Positions 9,083 to 20,272 are shown, counted from the stretch's first letter. The stretch: DNA of 64,000 nt from Burkholderia sp. 4M9327F10 (GCF_005503145.1 NZ_SCNV01000002.1:1-64000), one strand, 5' to 3'. The notes: generated by a model not told the origin, from the letters alone. Made by a program: numbers and translations.

Positions 9083-9967
9083 TCAAGCTGCGTAGCTGGC
9101 CTTGGCCTCTTGCAGATAGTCGGCAAGCCGCTTCGGAGAGCGGCCGGTGAGCGATTCGAGATGGTCCGTGACGATAGACAGATTGCCGGCCCGAACCTCC
9201 GCCTCAGCCGACACCAGGACAGAAATGAATGTGCCTGGCACACCCGCCGCTTCCAGCCCCGTGACAAGCTGTTCGTCGGTCACATGGACGACGGCAAGAG
9301 GCTTGCCTGTCGCCTGGCGAGCAAGGTCGGCGATTTCTTCGTTGGACAGCGCCTCAGAACCTGTGAGCGTGTAGGTCCTGCTATCTGAGGTGGACGTAGC
9401 CAGTGCTGCGGCAATCGCTTCGGCGATATCCTCCCGTCCGACGTACGACGTTCTGCCGCCTTTGGTTGCCGAATGCCATTGCCCGCTCTTCAGCGCGTCA
9501 GGGAGCGACCTGAGAAGATTCTCCTGATACCAGCCGTTCCGGAAAATCACATGCGGCAGACCGGTGGCCTTGATGGCCCGCTCGGTTTCTAGGTGGTCCG
9601 GCGCGAAGGTCAGAAGCGAACTGTCCGGATTGGGCAGCGACGTATAGGCGAGGCGCCTGATACCTGCCGCGGCGGCTGACGAAACCGCGTTGCGATGCTG
9701 CTTCAATCGTGTGCCGGCCCCATCCAGCGCATCGGTTGAAATGATGAGGGCGGTACCGACGCCTTTGAAAGCTTCGGTCAGCCCTCGCGGGTCCTCGAAG
9801 TCCGCCTTGCGAACCTCAATGCCCGCCGCCGCAAGGTCGGCAAGCTTTTCGGCGCTGCGGGTACCGGCGATGATACGGTTGGGCGCCACGCCGCGCGCAA
9901 GCAGATGCTTGATAACAAGCTGGCCAAGTTGACCGGATGCACCGGTGATGAAAATCGTGTCGCTCAT
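9083..9967 (-). CDS. NmrA/SDR-type NAD(P)H:quinone oxidoreductase, QorB (YtfG)-like
   Basis: A 294-residue atypical short-chain reductase with the nucleotide-binding motif GASGQLG at residues 9-15, the YTSLPN segment and the RNGWYQENLL segment that are shared with E. coli QorB/YtfG. QorB reduces quinones with NADPH. Its placement, divergent from an HxlR-type regulator, is the same as ytfG/ytfH in enterobacteria, which supports the assignment. GAGG lies 7-10 nt before the ATG at 9967. Two near-identical operator-like repeats lie directly upstream. Confidence 0.85.
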   Translation of the reverse strand: MSDTIFITGASGQLGQLVIKHLLARGVAPNRIIAGTRSAEKLADLAAAGIEVRKADFEDPRGLTEAFKGVGTALIISTDALDGAGTRLKQHRNAVSSAAAAGIRRLAYTSLPNPDSSLLTFAPDHLETERAIKATGLPHVIFRNGWYQENLLRSLPDALKSGQWHSATKGGRTSYVGREDIAEAIAAALATSTSDSRTYTLTGSEALSNEEIADLARQATGKPLAVVHVTDEQLVTGLEAAGVPGTFISVLVSAEAEVRAGNLSIVTDHLESLTGRSPKRLADYLQEAKASYAA

Positions 9968-9975
9968 GGACTAGC

Positions 9976-10006
9976 CTCATTCTGAGTGTTACTCTCATTT
10001 TGAGAG
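9976..10006. promoter_or_regulatory. Tandem HxlR-type operator half-sites between qorB-like and HxlR genes
   Basis: CTCATTCTGAG at 9976-9986 and CTCATTTTGAG at 9994-10004 are near-identical 11-mers 18 bp apart, each an inverted repeat (CTCA-N3-TGAG); the second extends to CTCTCA-TTT-TGAGAG at 9992-10006. They lie between the divergent genes and are the likely binding sites of the HxlR protein. Confidence 0.65.
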
Positions 10007-10072
10007 CACCTCGATAATCAGGCCTCTGTGTTCGTCCGTAAAGAAGGCAGTTTTTCAGGAGATAGTTACCAG

Positions 10073-10492
10073 ATGGGAACCACCAAGGTGTTGACTGGCC
10101 CTCTCAAAACGAGGCTGGACGAGGCCCGGGCCAAATACGGCGAGATTTCGAATTGCCCGGTGCGCGACGTCATCGATGTCATCAGCGGGCGGTGGAGTTC
10201 CTTGCTGATGCTGGCGCTGGCCGAGCGCCCCCATCGATTCGGTGAACTTCGCCGGTTGGTGCCGGACATTTCGCAGCGAATGCTCACACAGACACTTCAA
10301 GAGTTACAACGCGATGGCTACGTGCATCGCGAAGTCTTTCCTACAAAGCCACCGGGCGTCGAATACAGCCTGACCGGCCTCGGCCGTTCGATGTTCGAGG
10401 CGTTGAACGTTTTGATTACGTGGGCCGACGAGAATCATGCTGCGGTCACAGCGGCCCGTCTCGACTTTGATAGTGAGAAGGCGTCCGCGTAA
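10073..10492 (+). CDS. HxlR-family transcriptional regulator (YtfH/QorR-like)
   Basis: A 139-residue winged-helix regulator. The conserved NCPVRDVIDVISGRWSSLLM segment, with the cysteine that redox-sensing HxlR members use, and the FGELRRLVPDISQRMLTQTLQ helix-turn-helix identify the family. The ATG at 10073 has AGGAG about 10 nt upstream; a GTG at 10028 would add 15 residues. It is divergent from the QorB-like reductase, its probable target, and the tandem repeats between them suggest repression of both promoters with release by quinones, as inferred from QorR-type systems. Confidence 0.88.
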   Translation: MGTTKVLTGPLKTRLDEARAKYGEISNCPVRDVIDVISGRWSSLLMLALAERPHRFGELRRLVPDISQRMLTQTLQELQRDGYVHREVFPTKPPGVEYSLTGLGRSMFEALNVLITWADENHAAVTAARLDFDSEKASA

Positions 10493-10607
10493 GCGGTGTC
10501 ACGCTCAGTCGATTGTGGGCAATATGATTTGCCGCAGCACATGCGGTCTCTTGCCTCGCATCTGAATTGCCGGTAGCTTCTCGACACCCCCTGTCCCGGA
10601 GCAACTG

Positions 10608-10958
10608 ATGCGCATACGAACCGCATATTTCAAAGTCACCGACATGGCTAGCGCCACGGCATTCTGGGAGCGTTTGCTGGAGCAGCCGCCCGCCCGCAAG
10701 TCGGAGAGATGGACGGAGTTCCTCGTGGGCGAAGTACGGCTTGGCTTGCTGTTGAACGATTTCGGCGAAGAGCTAGTCGGCAGCGGTTGCGTGCCCGTGT
10801 TCGAGTTCGCCGCCGCGCAATTGCAGCCGTTTCTCGGCCGTGCAAAGGCACTGGGGGCAAGCGTGCTTCTGGACGGTCTGAACAATGAAGCCATGAAAAG
10901 CATCGTACTGGCCAGTCCCGATGGCCATGAGTTCGAGCTTTGCACTTGCCACGAGTAG
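10608..10958 (+). CDS. VOC (glyoxalase/bleomycin-resistance) superfamily protein
   Basis: A 116-residue single-module VOC protein: strand-helix start MRIRTAYFKVTDMASATAFWERLL and closing DPDGH-like segment SPDGHEFELC. Substrate cannot be assigned. GGAGC precedes the ATG. It stands alone between the HxlR gene and the convergent nucleotidyltransferase-like gene. Confidence 0.78.
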   Translation: MRIRTAYFKVTDMASATAFWERLLEQPPARKSERWTEFLVGEVRLGLLLNDFGEELVGSGCVPVFEFAAAQLQPFLGRAKALGASVLLDGLNNEAMKSIVLASPDGHEFELCTCHE

Positions 10959-11045
10959 GGTGTCGCACGGCGGCGGTATAGTGAAACCCACAATGCTTGC
11001 CGCTGCCGCAGAGCAGGAACAGATTCCATCCGCCTGAGACGTAAC

Positions 11046-11615
11046 CTACCAGGGCTCGCGCCGAAGATGCGGCCACTCGTATTGCCAGCGGCCCGTCTTC
11101 TCCGCATAGACGCCGGGTATCGGCAACGCGCGGTTGGGCTTCAGGATTCCTTCGAACAGAGACCCCAGCCCAAACGGCGCATAGACCTCGAACCCCTCTT
11201 GCACGCGTTTGACGCCAATAGCCACCGTGGCACATGGAAACCGGTCGATACCGTCGGACGCCCGGCTAACCGCGCCGAACGGAGTGCCGAACTTCGTTTC
11301 GTACCACAGCGGCACTCTGGCCTGATTGCGCACCTGGACCTCGACCGGCAGATCCGCAAAGAGATGGGCGGCTCGTGCAATGACCTCGTTTTCCGCTTGC
11401 CACGACGTGTCTTCGTCGTAGTAGAACAGATCGTAGTCGCGAATGCCCGCATCGATATCGCGGCCACTAGCGTGGTTCCAGACCGACTGGGCAATGCAGC
11501 CCGCCGTTAGCCACCAGTCCTCAAACCCCAGCCGCGCGGCGCGCGCCAGGATCATTTCATTCCATCGGTTTTCCCGGATCACCTCAATGAGGCGCTGTTC
11601 TGATGTTGCGGACAT
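11046..11615 (-). CDS. Nucleotidyltransferase-family protein (PF06042 type)
   Basis: A 189-residue protein with WWLTAGCIAQSVWNHASGR and the acidic DYDLFYYDEDTSW segment, then VEVQVRNQARVPLWY. These match the uncharacterised nucleotidyltransferase-like family PF06042, in which the paired aspartates D-Y-D would be the metal-binding pair of a Pol-beta-type active site. Substrate and partner are unknown. It is convergent with the VOC gene and divergent from the chemoreceptor gene. Confidence 0.82.
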   Translation of the reverse strand: MSATSEQRLIEVIRENRWNEMILARAARLGFEDWWLTAGCIAQSVWNHASGRDIDAGIRDYDLFYYDEDTSWQAENEVIARAAHLFADLPVEVQVRNQARVPLWYETKFGTPFGAVSRASDGIDRFPCATVAIGVKRVQEGFEVYAPFGLGSLFEGILKPNRALPIPGVYAEKTGRWQYEWPHLRREPW

Positions 11616-11780
11616 GGATTCCTTACGTGTTTACCACGAACCTGCCTGAGTAAGGCGAGATAAGGCGGGATAAGGAGAGACCCGACCGCCACGCATAAAG
11701 TTTTGCGCCCGGCTGCCGATAATGACAATAGGACCGCAATGCTGGTCCCGTCGTCAAACCTGCCGGAGTCTTCGCCCCCC

Positions 11781-13322
11781 ATGTTCTCTCGATTCTCGAT
11801 CAAAATCCGCATCTGGGCGACGGTGGGATGCCTGGTCGTGCTCCTTCTGTTCATCGGCGCACTGGACCAGTTCAGCACCGAATCCGGCCAGACCGCGCTG
11901 CGCGAAACCTATTCCGTACAGCTTGCCTCGGCGGTCGCCATGAGCGACAGCAAGTACAACCTCGCGATTGCCCGCGTCACCATGGACCGCGCGCTGCTGC
12001 ACCCCGAGTCGCCTGACCTGCCGACGCTGATCACCAAGACCCACGGCTATCTCGCCACCTCGAAACAGGCGCTCGCGCGCTACCTCGCCCTGCCCCACGA
12101 TGCCGACGAACAGCGTCTTGTCGACGTGGTATCGGCCAACTTTGACAAGCTGCTCAACGAAGGCATTGAGCCGTCCTTGCAGGCGCTGCAGCACGGCGAC
12201 CCGAAGACCGCCGACACGATCACGATGACGACCATGCCGGTCCTCTCGCTCGCCTTGACCAAAAGCACCGAGCAGTTGAACACCTATCTGCTCAAACGTG
12301 GCGCCGACAACTACGACGGCTTCCAGCACACGCTGAAGACCATGAGCATCGTCTCGGCCGCCGTGATGCTGCTCGGCATCGCGATCGCCGCGCTGTGCGC
12401 GCTCGGCTTGCAAAAAGCGATCTCCGTACCGCTTGCCAACGCCCTGCGCGCCTGCTCGGCGATTTCAAAGGGCGACCTCACTCATTCGATCGCGCCAGGC
12501 GGTCACGACGAGATGGGCCAGTTGACGCGCGCGGTAGCGGCGATGCGCGACGGTTTGCTGGGTACCGTGTCGTCGGTGCGCGACGGCAGCGCCACCATGG
12601 TTACGGCGACCCAGGAGATTGCCGCCGGCAATGCGGACCTGTCGCGCCGCACCGAATCGCAAGCGGCCGCACTCGAACAGACGGCCGCCAGCATGGAACA
12701 ACTGACCGCCACCGTACGTCAGAACAACGCCAACGCAACGCATGCGAGCCAGCTGGCGAAGGAAGCGTCCGAGATCGCCTCGGGCGGCGGCGGTGTGATG
12801 GAGCGCGTGGTCGGCACGATGGCCGATATCCACGGCCAGTCGGCCAAGATGTCGGCCATCATCGGCGCGATCGAGGGCATTGCCTTCCAGACCAATATCC
12901 TCGCCTTGAACGCCGCCGTCGAAGCGGCTCGTGCCGGCGAACAGGGCCGCGGCTTCGCGGTCGTGGCAAGCGAGGTGCGCACGCTGGCGCAGCGCTCCGC
13001 CGCTGAGGCAAAAGAAATCAAGGCGCTGATCCAGGCCGCCGCAACCCGTGTCGACGATGGCACGGGTCTGGTCGAGACTGCCGGCGCCACGATGCAGCAG
13101 ATCGTGCAAGCAATCCGGCGCGCCAGCGACATCATGACCGAAGTCGCCGCAGCTTCCGGCGAGCAGAGCGACGGCATCGAACAGGTCAACCGGGCCGTCG
13201 CGCAAATGGACGAGGTGACCCAGCAAAACGCGGCGCTTGTCGAACAGACCACCGCCGCAGCGCTCTCGCTCGACGAGCAGGCCAAGGCGCTGCAACTGGC
13301 GGTATCGCGCTTCAGGGTTTGA
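11781..13322 (+). CDS. Methyl-accepting chemotaxis protein (Tar-like topology)
   Basis: A 513-residue chemoreceptor: TM1 at about residues 10-30, a periplasmic four-helix-bundle domain of about 160 residues, TM2 near 190-215, a HAMP domain and the cytoplasmic signalling domain. The hairpin tip reads [36 protein letters not shown], the CheA/CheW-binding core, here as overlapping fragments of a longer conserved run. There is no C-terminal NWETF-type CheR tether. ATG 11781 begins a good positively charged N-terminus; an in-frame ATG at 11739 is also possible. It lies alone, not in a che operon, so it is an orphan receptor of unknown ligand. Confidence 0.9.
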   Translation: MFSRFSIKIRIWATVGCLVVLLLFIGALDQFSTESGQTALRETYSVQLASAVAMSDSKYNLAIARVTMDRALLHPESPDLPTLITKTHGYLATSKQALARYLALPHDADEQRLVDVVSANFDKLLNEGIEPSLQALQHGDPKTADTITMTTMPVLSLALTKSTEQLNTYLLKRGADNYDGFQHTLKTMSIVSAAVMLLGIAIAALCALGLQKAISVPLANALRACSAISKGDLTHSIAPGGHDEMGQLTRAVAAMRDGLLGTVSSVRDGSATMVTATQEIAAGNADLSRRTESQAAALEQTAASMEQLTATVRQNNANATHASQLAKEASEIASGGGGVMERVVGTMADIHGQSAKMSAIIGAIEGIAFQTNILALNAAVEAARAGEQGRGFAVVASEVRTLAQRSAAEAKEIKALIQAAATRVDDGTGLVETAGATMQQIVQAIRRASDIMTEVAAASGEQSDGIEQVNRAVAQMDEVTQQNAALVEQTTAAALSLDEQAKALQLAVSRFRV

Positions 13323-13363
13323 GCGGTCCATGTAGAATCGCTGCAGAGGCCCCTCGCTGCGAA

Positions 13364-13386
13364 GCCGGCGCTGCACCAGCGCCGGC
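13364..13386 (+). terminator. Probable terminator after the chemoreceptor gene
   Basis: A GC-rich hairpin with a 9-bp perfect stem (GCCGGCGCT / AGCGCCGGC) and a 5-nt loop lies 41 bp past the stop codon. The T-run is weak and displaced (GGCCCGATTTT), so termination may be partial. Confidence 0.5.
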
Positions 13387-13414
13387 GGCCCGATTTTCCG
13401 CGCATCTATAGCAC

Positions 13415-13442
13415 GACAGGGTTGAGATCGATCAACCCTGTC
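13415..13442 (+). promoter_or_regulatory. Hairpin in the argS leader
   Basis: GACAGGGTTGA (13415-13425) and TCAACCCTGTC (13432-13442) form an 11-bp perfect stem with a 6-nt loop, ending 38 nt before the argS ATG. No T-run follows on either strand, so it is not a simple terminator; an RNA-level or protein-binding regulatory element of argS is possible. Confidence 0.45.
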
Positions 13443-13459
13443 CGGTCACCTCACCCTAA

Positions 13460-15220
<1,761 letters not shown>

Positions 15221-16045
15221 TTTCGCCGCGCGGGCGGAGATGCGCCCGCCGTGCGCGAACGGCGGGCTGGCCACAATTAGACGAAAGACTCTAACCCCTC
15301 AATCTGGCGATGCGGATCCGGGCATCATGCATCACGCCCGACCTTCACCGGCAGCTACCTCGCAGCCGCCCCAGACGGCGCTGCAACGCCACGATCCATC
15401 CCGCATAGTCCGCAGCAGCGACGACGATACCGGCATCATCGCCCCCGTGCGCCGCTTTGACGCATCGGCGAGAAAACAACAATATTTATTTCCATCAAAC
15501 AAATTTTGACTCGGGCATTGTGGCTTGGTAGTGTCTTGCAACTACTCGTAAGGCATAGCCGAAGCTGTTATACAAGCCAGCCAATGCGGTGAGTTGGCTG
15601 CCTCAGTCATGCCAGTGAGGCAAGGTGCGCCGAGCCTCGCCACGAACAAGGGTTTCCCCCGTAGTTGGTTTCCTGTCGTGCGGTTAAGTTTATGCAACAC
15701 GTGGAGCAAGAGTGAAGCATTTTGTAAGGAATGCTAAAGGTTTTCGTGTGCTTGAACAGCAGGCCTAGGTGTCGGAAGTATGGTTTGAGCATCAAATCGA
15801 GATACCTGCCTAGCAAGATTAAAAACGCTGCGCAATTCGATAAAAAAACAATTAGTAGTCCGATACTAATAGCAAGCTCCAATCCAATTTGGCTGCGCTT
15901 CGAGCGCGGCAGCAGAGGTGCGCGGCGACGCGTGGGAGCTTTTGAAGGAATACGGCGGAGTGACGCCGTCCATCGAGTGGAGAGGTCCAAAAGGCCTCTC
16001 TTCGCACAACAGCGTAAAGCCTTACTGACAAGTGTGAGGGGAATA
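15221..16045. other. Long intergenic region before the TonB-dependent receptor
   Basis: About 825 bp without a supported gene. It contains a short inverted repeat TGCCTCA / TGAGGCA (15599-15605 and 15616-15622), an AT-rich run at 15720-15880 and an inverted repeat at 15851-15870. The frame of the receptor is open up to 15731, but this 105-codon extension is basic, lacks a signal peptide and precedes a clear signal peptide with its own ribosome-binding site, so I treat it as non-coding leader. Confidence 0.45.
15851..15870. promoter_or_regulatory. Inverted repeat upstream of the TonB-dependent receptor
   Basis: ATTAGTA (15851-15857) and TACTAAT (15864-15870) form a perfect 7-6-7 inverted repeat in an AT-rich stretch about 175 bp before the receptor start. 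It is a candidate operator; its regulator is unknown. Confidence 0.35.
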
Positions 16046-18796
16046 ATGAAACAAAGGGCATTAGCAATCGCCATCAGAAGAATAATCTGGGCGGAACTGG
16101 CACTCTCAGCTGCAATCGCCGTTCCGGCGTTCGCGCAAAGCCAGCCGGCCACAACGGAGGCCACACCGGCAACACCTGCCGCGACGGCACCAGGTGACGC
16201 AACAGGCGCAACACCGGGCACGGCCGACGCGCAGAACGGCACACCGGGCACCACGGGCACGACCGGCACCAACGGCAAAGTGCAGCAGTTGCAGAGGTTC
16301 GAGGTGACCGGCTCGCTGATCCGCAGTTCGGACAAGGTCGGCTACAACCAGGTGCAAACGGTTTCGCAGAAACAGATTCAGGATAGCGGCTCAACGACGG
16401 TCTCCGACTTCCTGCGCTCGACGTCTGCCAACTCGGCCGACAGCTGGAGCGAAGGCCAGTCCGGGAACTTTGCAGCGGGCGCCGCTGGTATTGCCCTGCG
16501 TGGCCTCAGCGAGAAATACACACTCGTGCTGGTCGACGGGCAGCGCGTCGCGCCGTTCGCATTCTTTTCCAACAGCGTCGACTCGTTCTTCGACCTGAAC
16601 ACACTTCCGCTGAACGACATCGACCGGATCGAAATCGTCAAGACCGGTGCCGTTTCGCAATACGGCTCGGACGCTGTTGCCGGCGTGGTCAACATCATCA
16701 CGAAGCACGATTTTCAGGGCCTGCAACTCGATGGCGGCCTGGGCAGCTCGATCGCCAACGGCGCGGGCAATGGCACATACAAGTTTGGCGTGCTCGGCGG
16801 CTTCGGCGATCTGAACTCCGATCGCTTCAACGTCACCATAGCGGCGAGCGCCTACAAGGACAACGGTTCGACGCTGGCCGACCGCGATTCGACGGCTAAC
16901 CAGGACTTCACCGGTCAGCCGGGCGGTTTGTCGTTGCTCGCGCCGTCGTACTGGAATCTGGCCAATGGCGTGCAGGCATTGAACAACTGCGCGTTCGGCG
17001 GTTCGGTGCGTCCGGCAGCCACCAACTCGCTGACTGCTGGCTCCGCGGGTACGGTCTGCAGCTACAACACGGCGGACAGCATGTCCATCGCGCCGATGAC
17101 CGAGCGTCTCAACGCGAAGATTCACGCGGACTTCAAGATCAACGACACCACGACGGCGTACGCGGACTTTCTGGAAAGCAACAACACGACCACCCAGAAC
17201 AACGGCTTGTGGGGCAACGTTATAGGCAATCCGCAGGCAGAAGCGCTGGTCTGGAATCCGCAGACGCAGTTGCTCACGCCGTTCAACACGACGGTGCCGG
17301 TGACCAATCCGTACAACACGACTGGAGCGGCGACTCCCCTCACCTATGCGTTCCCGAACGCGGTAGCGGAAAAGACATATGCCAACTATTACCGTGCGTC
17401 GACTGGCCTGAAGGGGTCGTTCACGCTGCCGTACGGTGACAGTGACTGGGACTGGGCAACCTCGGTCAGTCACTCGCAAAGCACGGTGTCGAATACGTAC
17501 ACCAACCAGTTGAACGTGAACCAGCTCACCAACATCTACCAGAACGGCGCGCTCAACTTCGCGAATCCGTCAGCTACGCCGGGCGCGTTCAACGGTCTAT
17601 ACCAGGACGCGAACAATCTGGGTATCTCGAAGCTAGACACGGTTGACGCGACGATTTCGACGCCAAACCTGTTCCATCTGCCGGCGGGTGATGTGGGTAT
17701 CGGGTTCGGTGCGCAGTTTACGCACCAAAGCGAAGACCTGACTCCGGGTTACGAGTTCTCGCAGGGTGTTGTGGTCAGCCCTAATCTTCAGACGGTGGAC
17801 GGCCAGCGTAACGTGGCCGCCGTGTACTACCAGATCGACGTTCCAATCATCCGCAACCTGACGTTCAGCCAGTCGGGCCGTTATGACCACTACAGCGATG
17901 TAGGCGGTGCGTTCTCACCACGCTTCGCCCTGCGCTATCAGCCCGTGCAAGCGCTGACGATGTACACGTCGTACAGCCGCGGGTTCCGTGCGCCGACCTT
18001 CGTTGAGGACAGCAAGTCGCAAACGCTGGGTCTCCAGGTTGATCAGCAGACCGGCGCGAACTATACGTCGATTACGGAGGGCAACCCGAATCTGTCGCCC
18101 GAGCGTACGAAAAACCTCAACATCGGCTTCGAACTGTCGCCAACGCGTACGACCGACATTGGACTCGACTGGTACAAGATTCGCATCGACAACGTGATTG
18201 GCCAAGGGCCTGCTTCGCAGTCTGTCTACGACTCGTCGGGCAACCTGCTGTACAAGGTGATCCCGTACGTGAACCTGGGCTACCTCGACACGAACGGTTT
18301 CGAAGGCACGTTCCGTCAGTCGTTGCCGACAAAGGTTGCGGGTACGTTCACCATCTCGGGTGACTGGGCTTACGTGAATAGCTTCAAGCTCGGCTCACCA
18401 GGCGCGTCCCCGGTAAACGGCGCAGGCAACAATTTCACCATCTCGCAACCGTTCGGCGGCAGTTTCCCTCGATGGAAGGGCAACACCACCTTGGACTGGG
18501 CTTACCACAAGTGGGATGCAGCGTTGACGTGGCAGTTCACGGGCCCGTACGCGCAGAATCTCTTGCCGGCGCCCGCTCCGGGTAAAGTCGGCTCGTACAG
18601 CCAGTTCAACCTGATGGTAACGTACACCGGCTTCAAGCACTGGACCCTCTACGGCGGCGTCGACAACATCTTCAACCGCACGCCTCCGTACGATCCGATC
18701 TTTGCAAACGGCACGCTGGATCAGACTGGCTACGACACCTCGATCTATAACTACGTGGGCGTGTTCGCCCAGATCGGCGCGACGTATAAATTCTAA
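16046..18796 (+). CDS. TonB-dependent outer-membrane receptor
   Basis: A 916-residue receptor for active uptake across the outer membrane. It begins with a signal peptide ending near AVPAFAQS, then a Pro/Thr/Ala/Gly-rich low-complexity linker of about 45 residues (around 32-77), a plug domain (FEVTGSLI, DSGSTTVSDFLRSTSANS, ALRGLSEKYTLVLVDGQRV, VSQYGSDAVAGVVNII) and a beta-barrel ending in a terminal phenylalanine (ATYKF). GTGAGGGGA immediately precedes the ATG. There is no adjacent FecI/FecR or ABC importer, so the substrate (siderophore, cofactor, glycan or other) is open. Confidence 0.93.
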   Translation: MKQRALAIAIRRIIWAELALSAAIAVPAFAQSQPATTEATPATPAATAPGDATGATPGTADAQNGTPGTTGTTGTNGKVQQLQRFEVTGSLIRSSDKVGYNQVQTVSQKQIQDSGSTTVSDFLRSTSANSADSWSEGQSGNFAAGAAGIALRGLSEKYTLVLVDGQRVAPFAFFSNSVDSFFDLNTLPLNDIDRIEIVKTGAVSQYGSDAVAGVVNIITKHDFQGLQLDGGLGSSIANGAGNGTYKFGVLGGFGDLNSDRFNVTIAASAYKDNGSTLADRDSTANQDFTGQPGGLSLLAPSYWNLANGVQALNNCAFGGSVRPAATNSLTAGSAGTVCSYNTADSMSIAPMTERLNAKIHADFKINDTTTAYADFLESNNTTTQNNGLWGNVIGNPQAEALVWNPQTQLLTPFNTTVPVTNPYNTTGAATPLTYAFPNAVAEKTYANYYRASTGLKGSFTLPYGDSDWDWATSVSHSQSTVSNTYTNQLNVNQLTNIYQNGALNFANPSATPGAFNGLYQDANNLGISKLDTVDATISTPNLFHLPAGDVGIGFGAQFTHQSEDLTPGYEFSQGVVVSPNLQTVDGQRNVAAVYYQIDVPIIRNLTFSQSGRYDHYSDVGGAFSPRFALRYQPVQALTMYTSYSRGFRAPTFVEDSKSQTLGLQVDQQTGANYTSITEGNPNLSPERTKNLNIGFELSPTRTTDIGLDWYKIRIDNVIGQGPASQSVYDSSGNLLYKVIPYVNLGYLDTNGFEGTFRQSLPTKVAGTFTISGDWAYVNSFKLGSPGASPVNGAGNNFTISQPFGGSFPRWKGNTTLDWAYHKWDAALTWQFTGPYAQNLLPAPAPGKVGSYSQFNLMVTYTGFKHWTLYGGVDNIFNRTPPYDPIFANGTLDQTGYDTSIYNYVGVFAQIGATYKF

Positions 18797-18833
18797 AGAC
18801 GTATCAGAGTCAGTCGTATTCGAGTTCCTCTCA

Positions 18834-18877
18834 GGCCGCTCCGGCTCCCCTTTTCAGCCACCGGAGCGGCCATTTTT
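18834..18877 (+). terminator. Rho-independent terminator of the TonB-dependent receptor gene
   Basis: GGCCGCTCCGG (18834-18844) pairs perfectly with CCGGAGCGGCC (18861-18871) and is followed by ATTTTTC, 38 bp after the stop codon. Confidence 0.85.
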
Positions 18878-19029
18878 CATGGCAGAACAGAATAACGAAG
18901 CGGCCTCCCCGTGCCCGTGCCACGCATCGAATCGTGCTTCCTTATCAGCAGGACACCTGATCTCTTCTGAAGTTACCCCCCATTGCTGTTCAGATTTCGT
19001 CCGCGAATTCGTCGAGCGGCCGGCCAAAC

Positions 19030-19281
19030 TCAATGCGCTTCGATCAGCGTGCGCAGCGCGGCATCGCGAATCTCCATCACCTCGAAGATGCCCAAGGCCC
19101 GCAACGCCGGCAAGGCATCGACGATATCGCGCTCGGCGGCCGCTCGGGTTTGCACGCCGGCGCTGCCGTCACACCAGACGCGTGCGTTGAAAAGGAACGC
19201 GCCGACCGTGCCTTTGCGCACGGTGACGCCATTGAGGTCGGCCTGATTCACGTGGTCCGGCAATAGCTCTTCTGCTCTCAT
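19030..19281 (-). CDS. Small conserved-looking hypothetical protein, 83 aa
   Basis: An acidic 83-residue protein without signal peptide or membrane segment (MRAEELLPDHVNQADLNGVT, then VRKGTVGAFLFNARVW and a helical C-terminal half). An AAGGAGAG 7-12 nt before the ATG is a strong ribosome-binding site and supports expression. It is divergent from the AraC-family gene at 19439, which may regulate it. I do not recognise the family. A shadow frame overlaps on the plus strand but lacks comparable features. Confidence 0.6.
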   Translation of the reverse strand: MRAEELLPDHVNQADLNGVTVRKGTVGAFLFNARVWCDGSAGVQTRAAAERDIVDALPALRALGIFEVMEIRDAALRTLIEAH

Positions 19282-19438
19282 CGTTGCTCTCCTTGACGAG
19301 TGGGTGTAAATCGCGAAATGGCTGGCCGGTTGCCCGGCAGGTTGCGTCGCTCAGGCCAGCCTGTGTCGAGATCCCACTGTAGCTGGACGGCCCCGGCGCG
19401 TCTCCGGTATAAAGGTCATTCGATACGTTGATCCGGCC

Positions 19439-20272
19439 ATGTCCAATCATTTGATTTCCCCGAGCCGAGCGCAGTCCTCAAGCGGCGCTTTTCTTATCGC
19501 CGTCGCACAGAACGGTATGGAGACGCGCGTCACGGCCTCGCACCATCACGCTCGCGGTCAATTGCTGGGGGCGATGCGCGGCCTGCTGTCGGTTGGCGTC
19601 GACAAGCAGCAATGGGTCGTGCCGGCCATCCACGCGGTATGGATTCCGCCGCATCGCGAACATTCGCTTCGCTCGCATGGCGCCTACTCCGGCTGGAGCG
19701 TCTATATCGAAGAGACGGCCTGCGCGCTGCTCCCCGCCGAGCCCTGTACGATCCGCACATCGGCGTTGCTGCGTGAAGCGGTGAAACGTGCCGCCAGTTG
19801 GCACGACGCTGTCCTCGACGAAGCGCAAATGCGCATAGCCGGGGTCATCGTCGATGAGATCCGCGGCTTGCCGCGCGAGCGCCTTGGCTTGCCGATGCCG
19901 GAAGATCCACGCTTGCAGCGTATTGCCGAAGCGCTCAGCCGCGACCTCGCGGACAACCGCCGGCTCGAAGAGTGGGCAGCATGGGCGGCCGTTGCGCCGC
20001 GTACGCTGACCCGCCGCTTTGTCGACGAAACGGGCTTCAGTTTTGCCGAGTGGCGCCAGCAGGCGCGTCTGCTGCGCGCGCTCGAGATGCTTGCCGCTGA
20101 CCTGCCGGTTACGACTGTCGCGCTCGAACTCGGCTATGACAACGTAAGTGCCTTTATCGCCATGTTCAAGCGCGCCATGGGCACGACACCAAGCCGCTAT
20201 TTTCAGTCATACGAATCGACTGGCGCGCCTGCGCGAGGCGTGTCGGCCGGCCCCGGCGACGCCGCCGCATAG
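19439..20272 (+). CDS. AraC-family transcriptional regulator with cupin-type sensor domain
   Basis: A 277-residue regulator. The N-terminal cupin-like part contains SHHHARGQLLGAMRGLL and WVVPAIHAVWIPPHREH, the pattern of the YdeC/NimR-type AraC regulators. The C-terminal double helix-turn-helix reads EEWAAWAAVAPRTLTRRFVDETGFSFAEWRQQARLLRALEML followed by VALELGYDNVSAFIAMFKRAMGTTPSRYF, quoted here as adjacent fragments. NimR-like relatives regulate neighbouring exporters, but the divergent neighbour here is the 83-residue protein. The 3' end overlaps the convergent gene at 20203 by 70 bp. Confidence 0.88.
   Translation: MSNHLISPSRAQSSSGAFLIAVAQNGMETRVTASHHHARGQLLGAMRGLLSVGVDKQQWVVPAIHAVWIPPHREHSLRSHGAYSGWSVYIEETACALLPAEPCTIRTSALLREAVKRAASWHDAVLDEAQMRIAGVIVDEIRGLPRERLGLPMPEDPRLQRIAEALSRDLADNRRLEEWAAWAAVAPRTLTRRFVDETGFSFAEWRQQARLLRALEMLAADLPVTTVALELGYDNVSAFIAMFKRAMGTTPSRYFQSYESTGAPARGVSAGPGDAAA

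Noticed and set aside
15731..16045. 105-codon N-terminal extension of the TonB-dependent receptor
   Set aside because: A normal signal peptide with its own GTGAGGGGA site starts at 16046; the extension is basic and would prevent export.
15607..16335. 242-codon minus-strand frame overlapping the TonB-dependent receptor start
   Set aside because: Its Val/Pro/Ala repeats are the antisense of the receptor's low-complexity linker; no start signal or domain.
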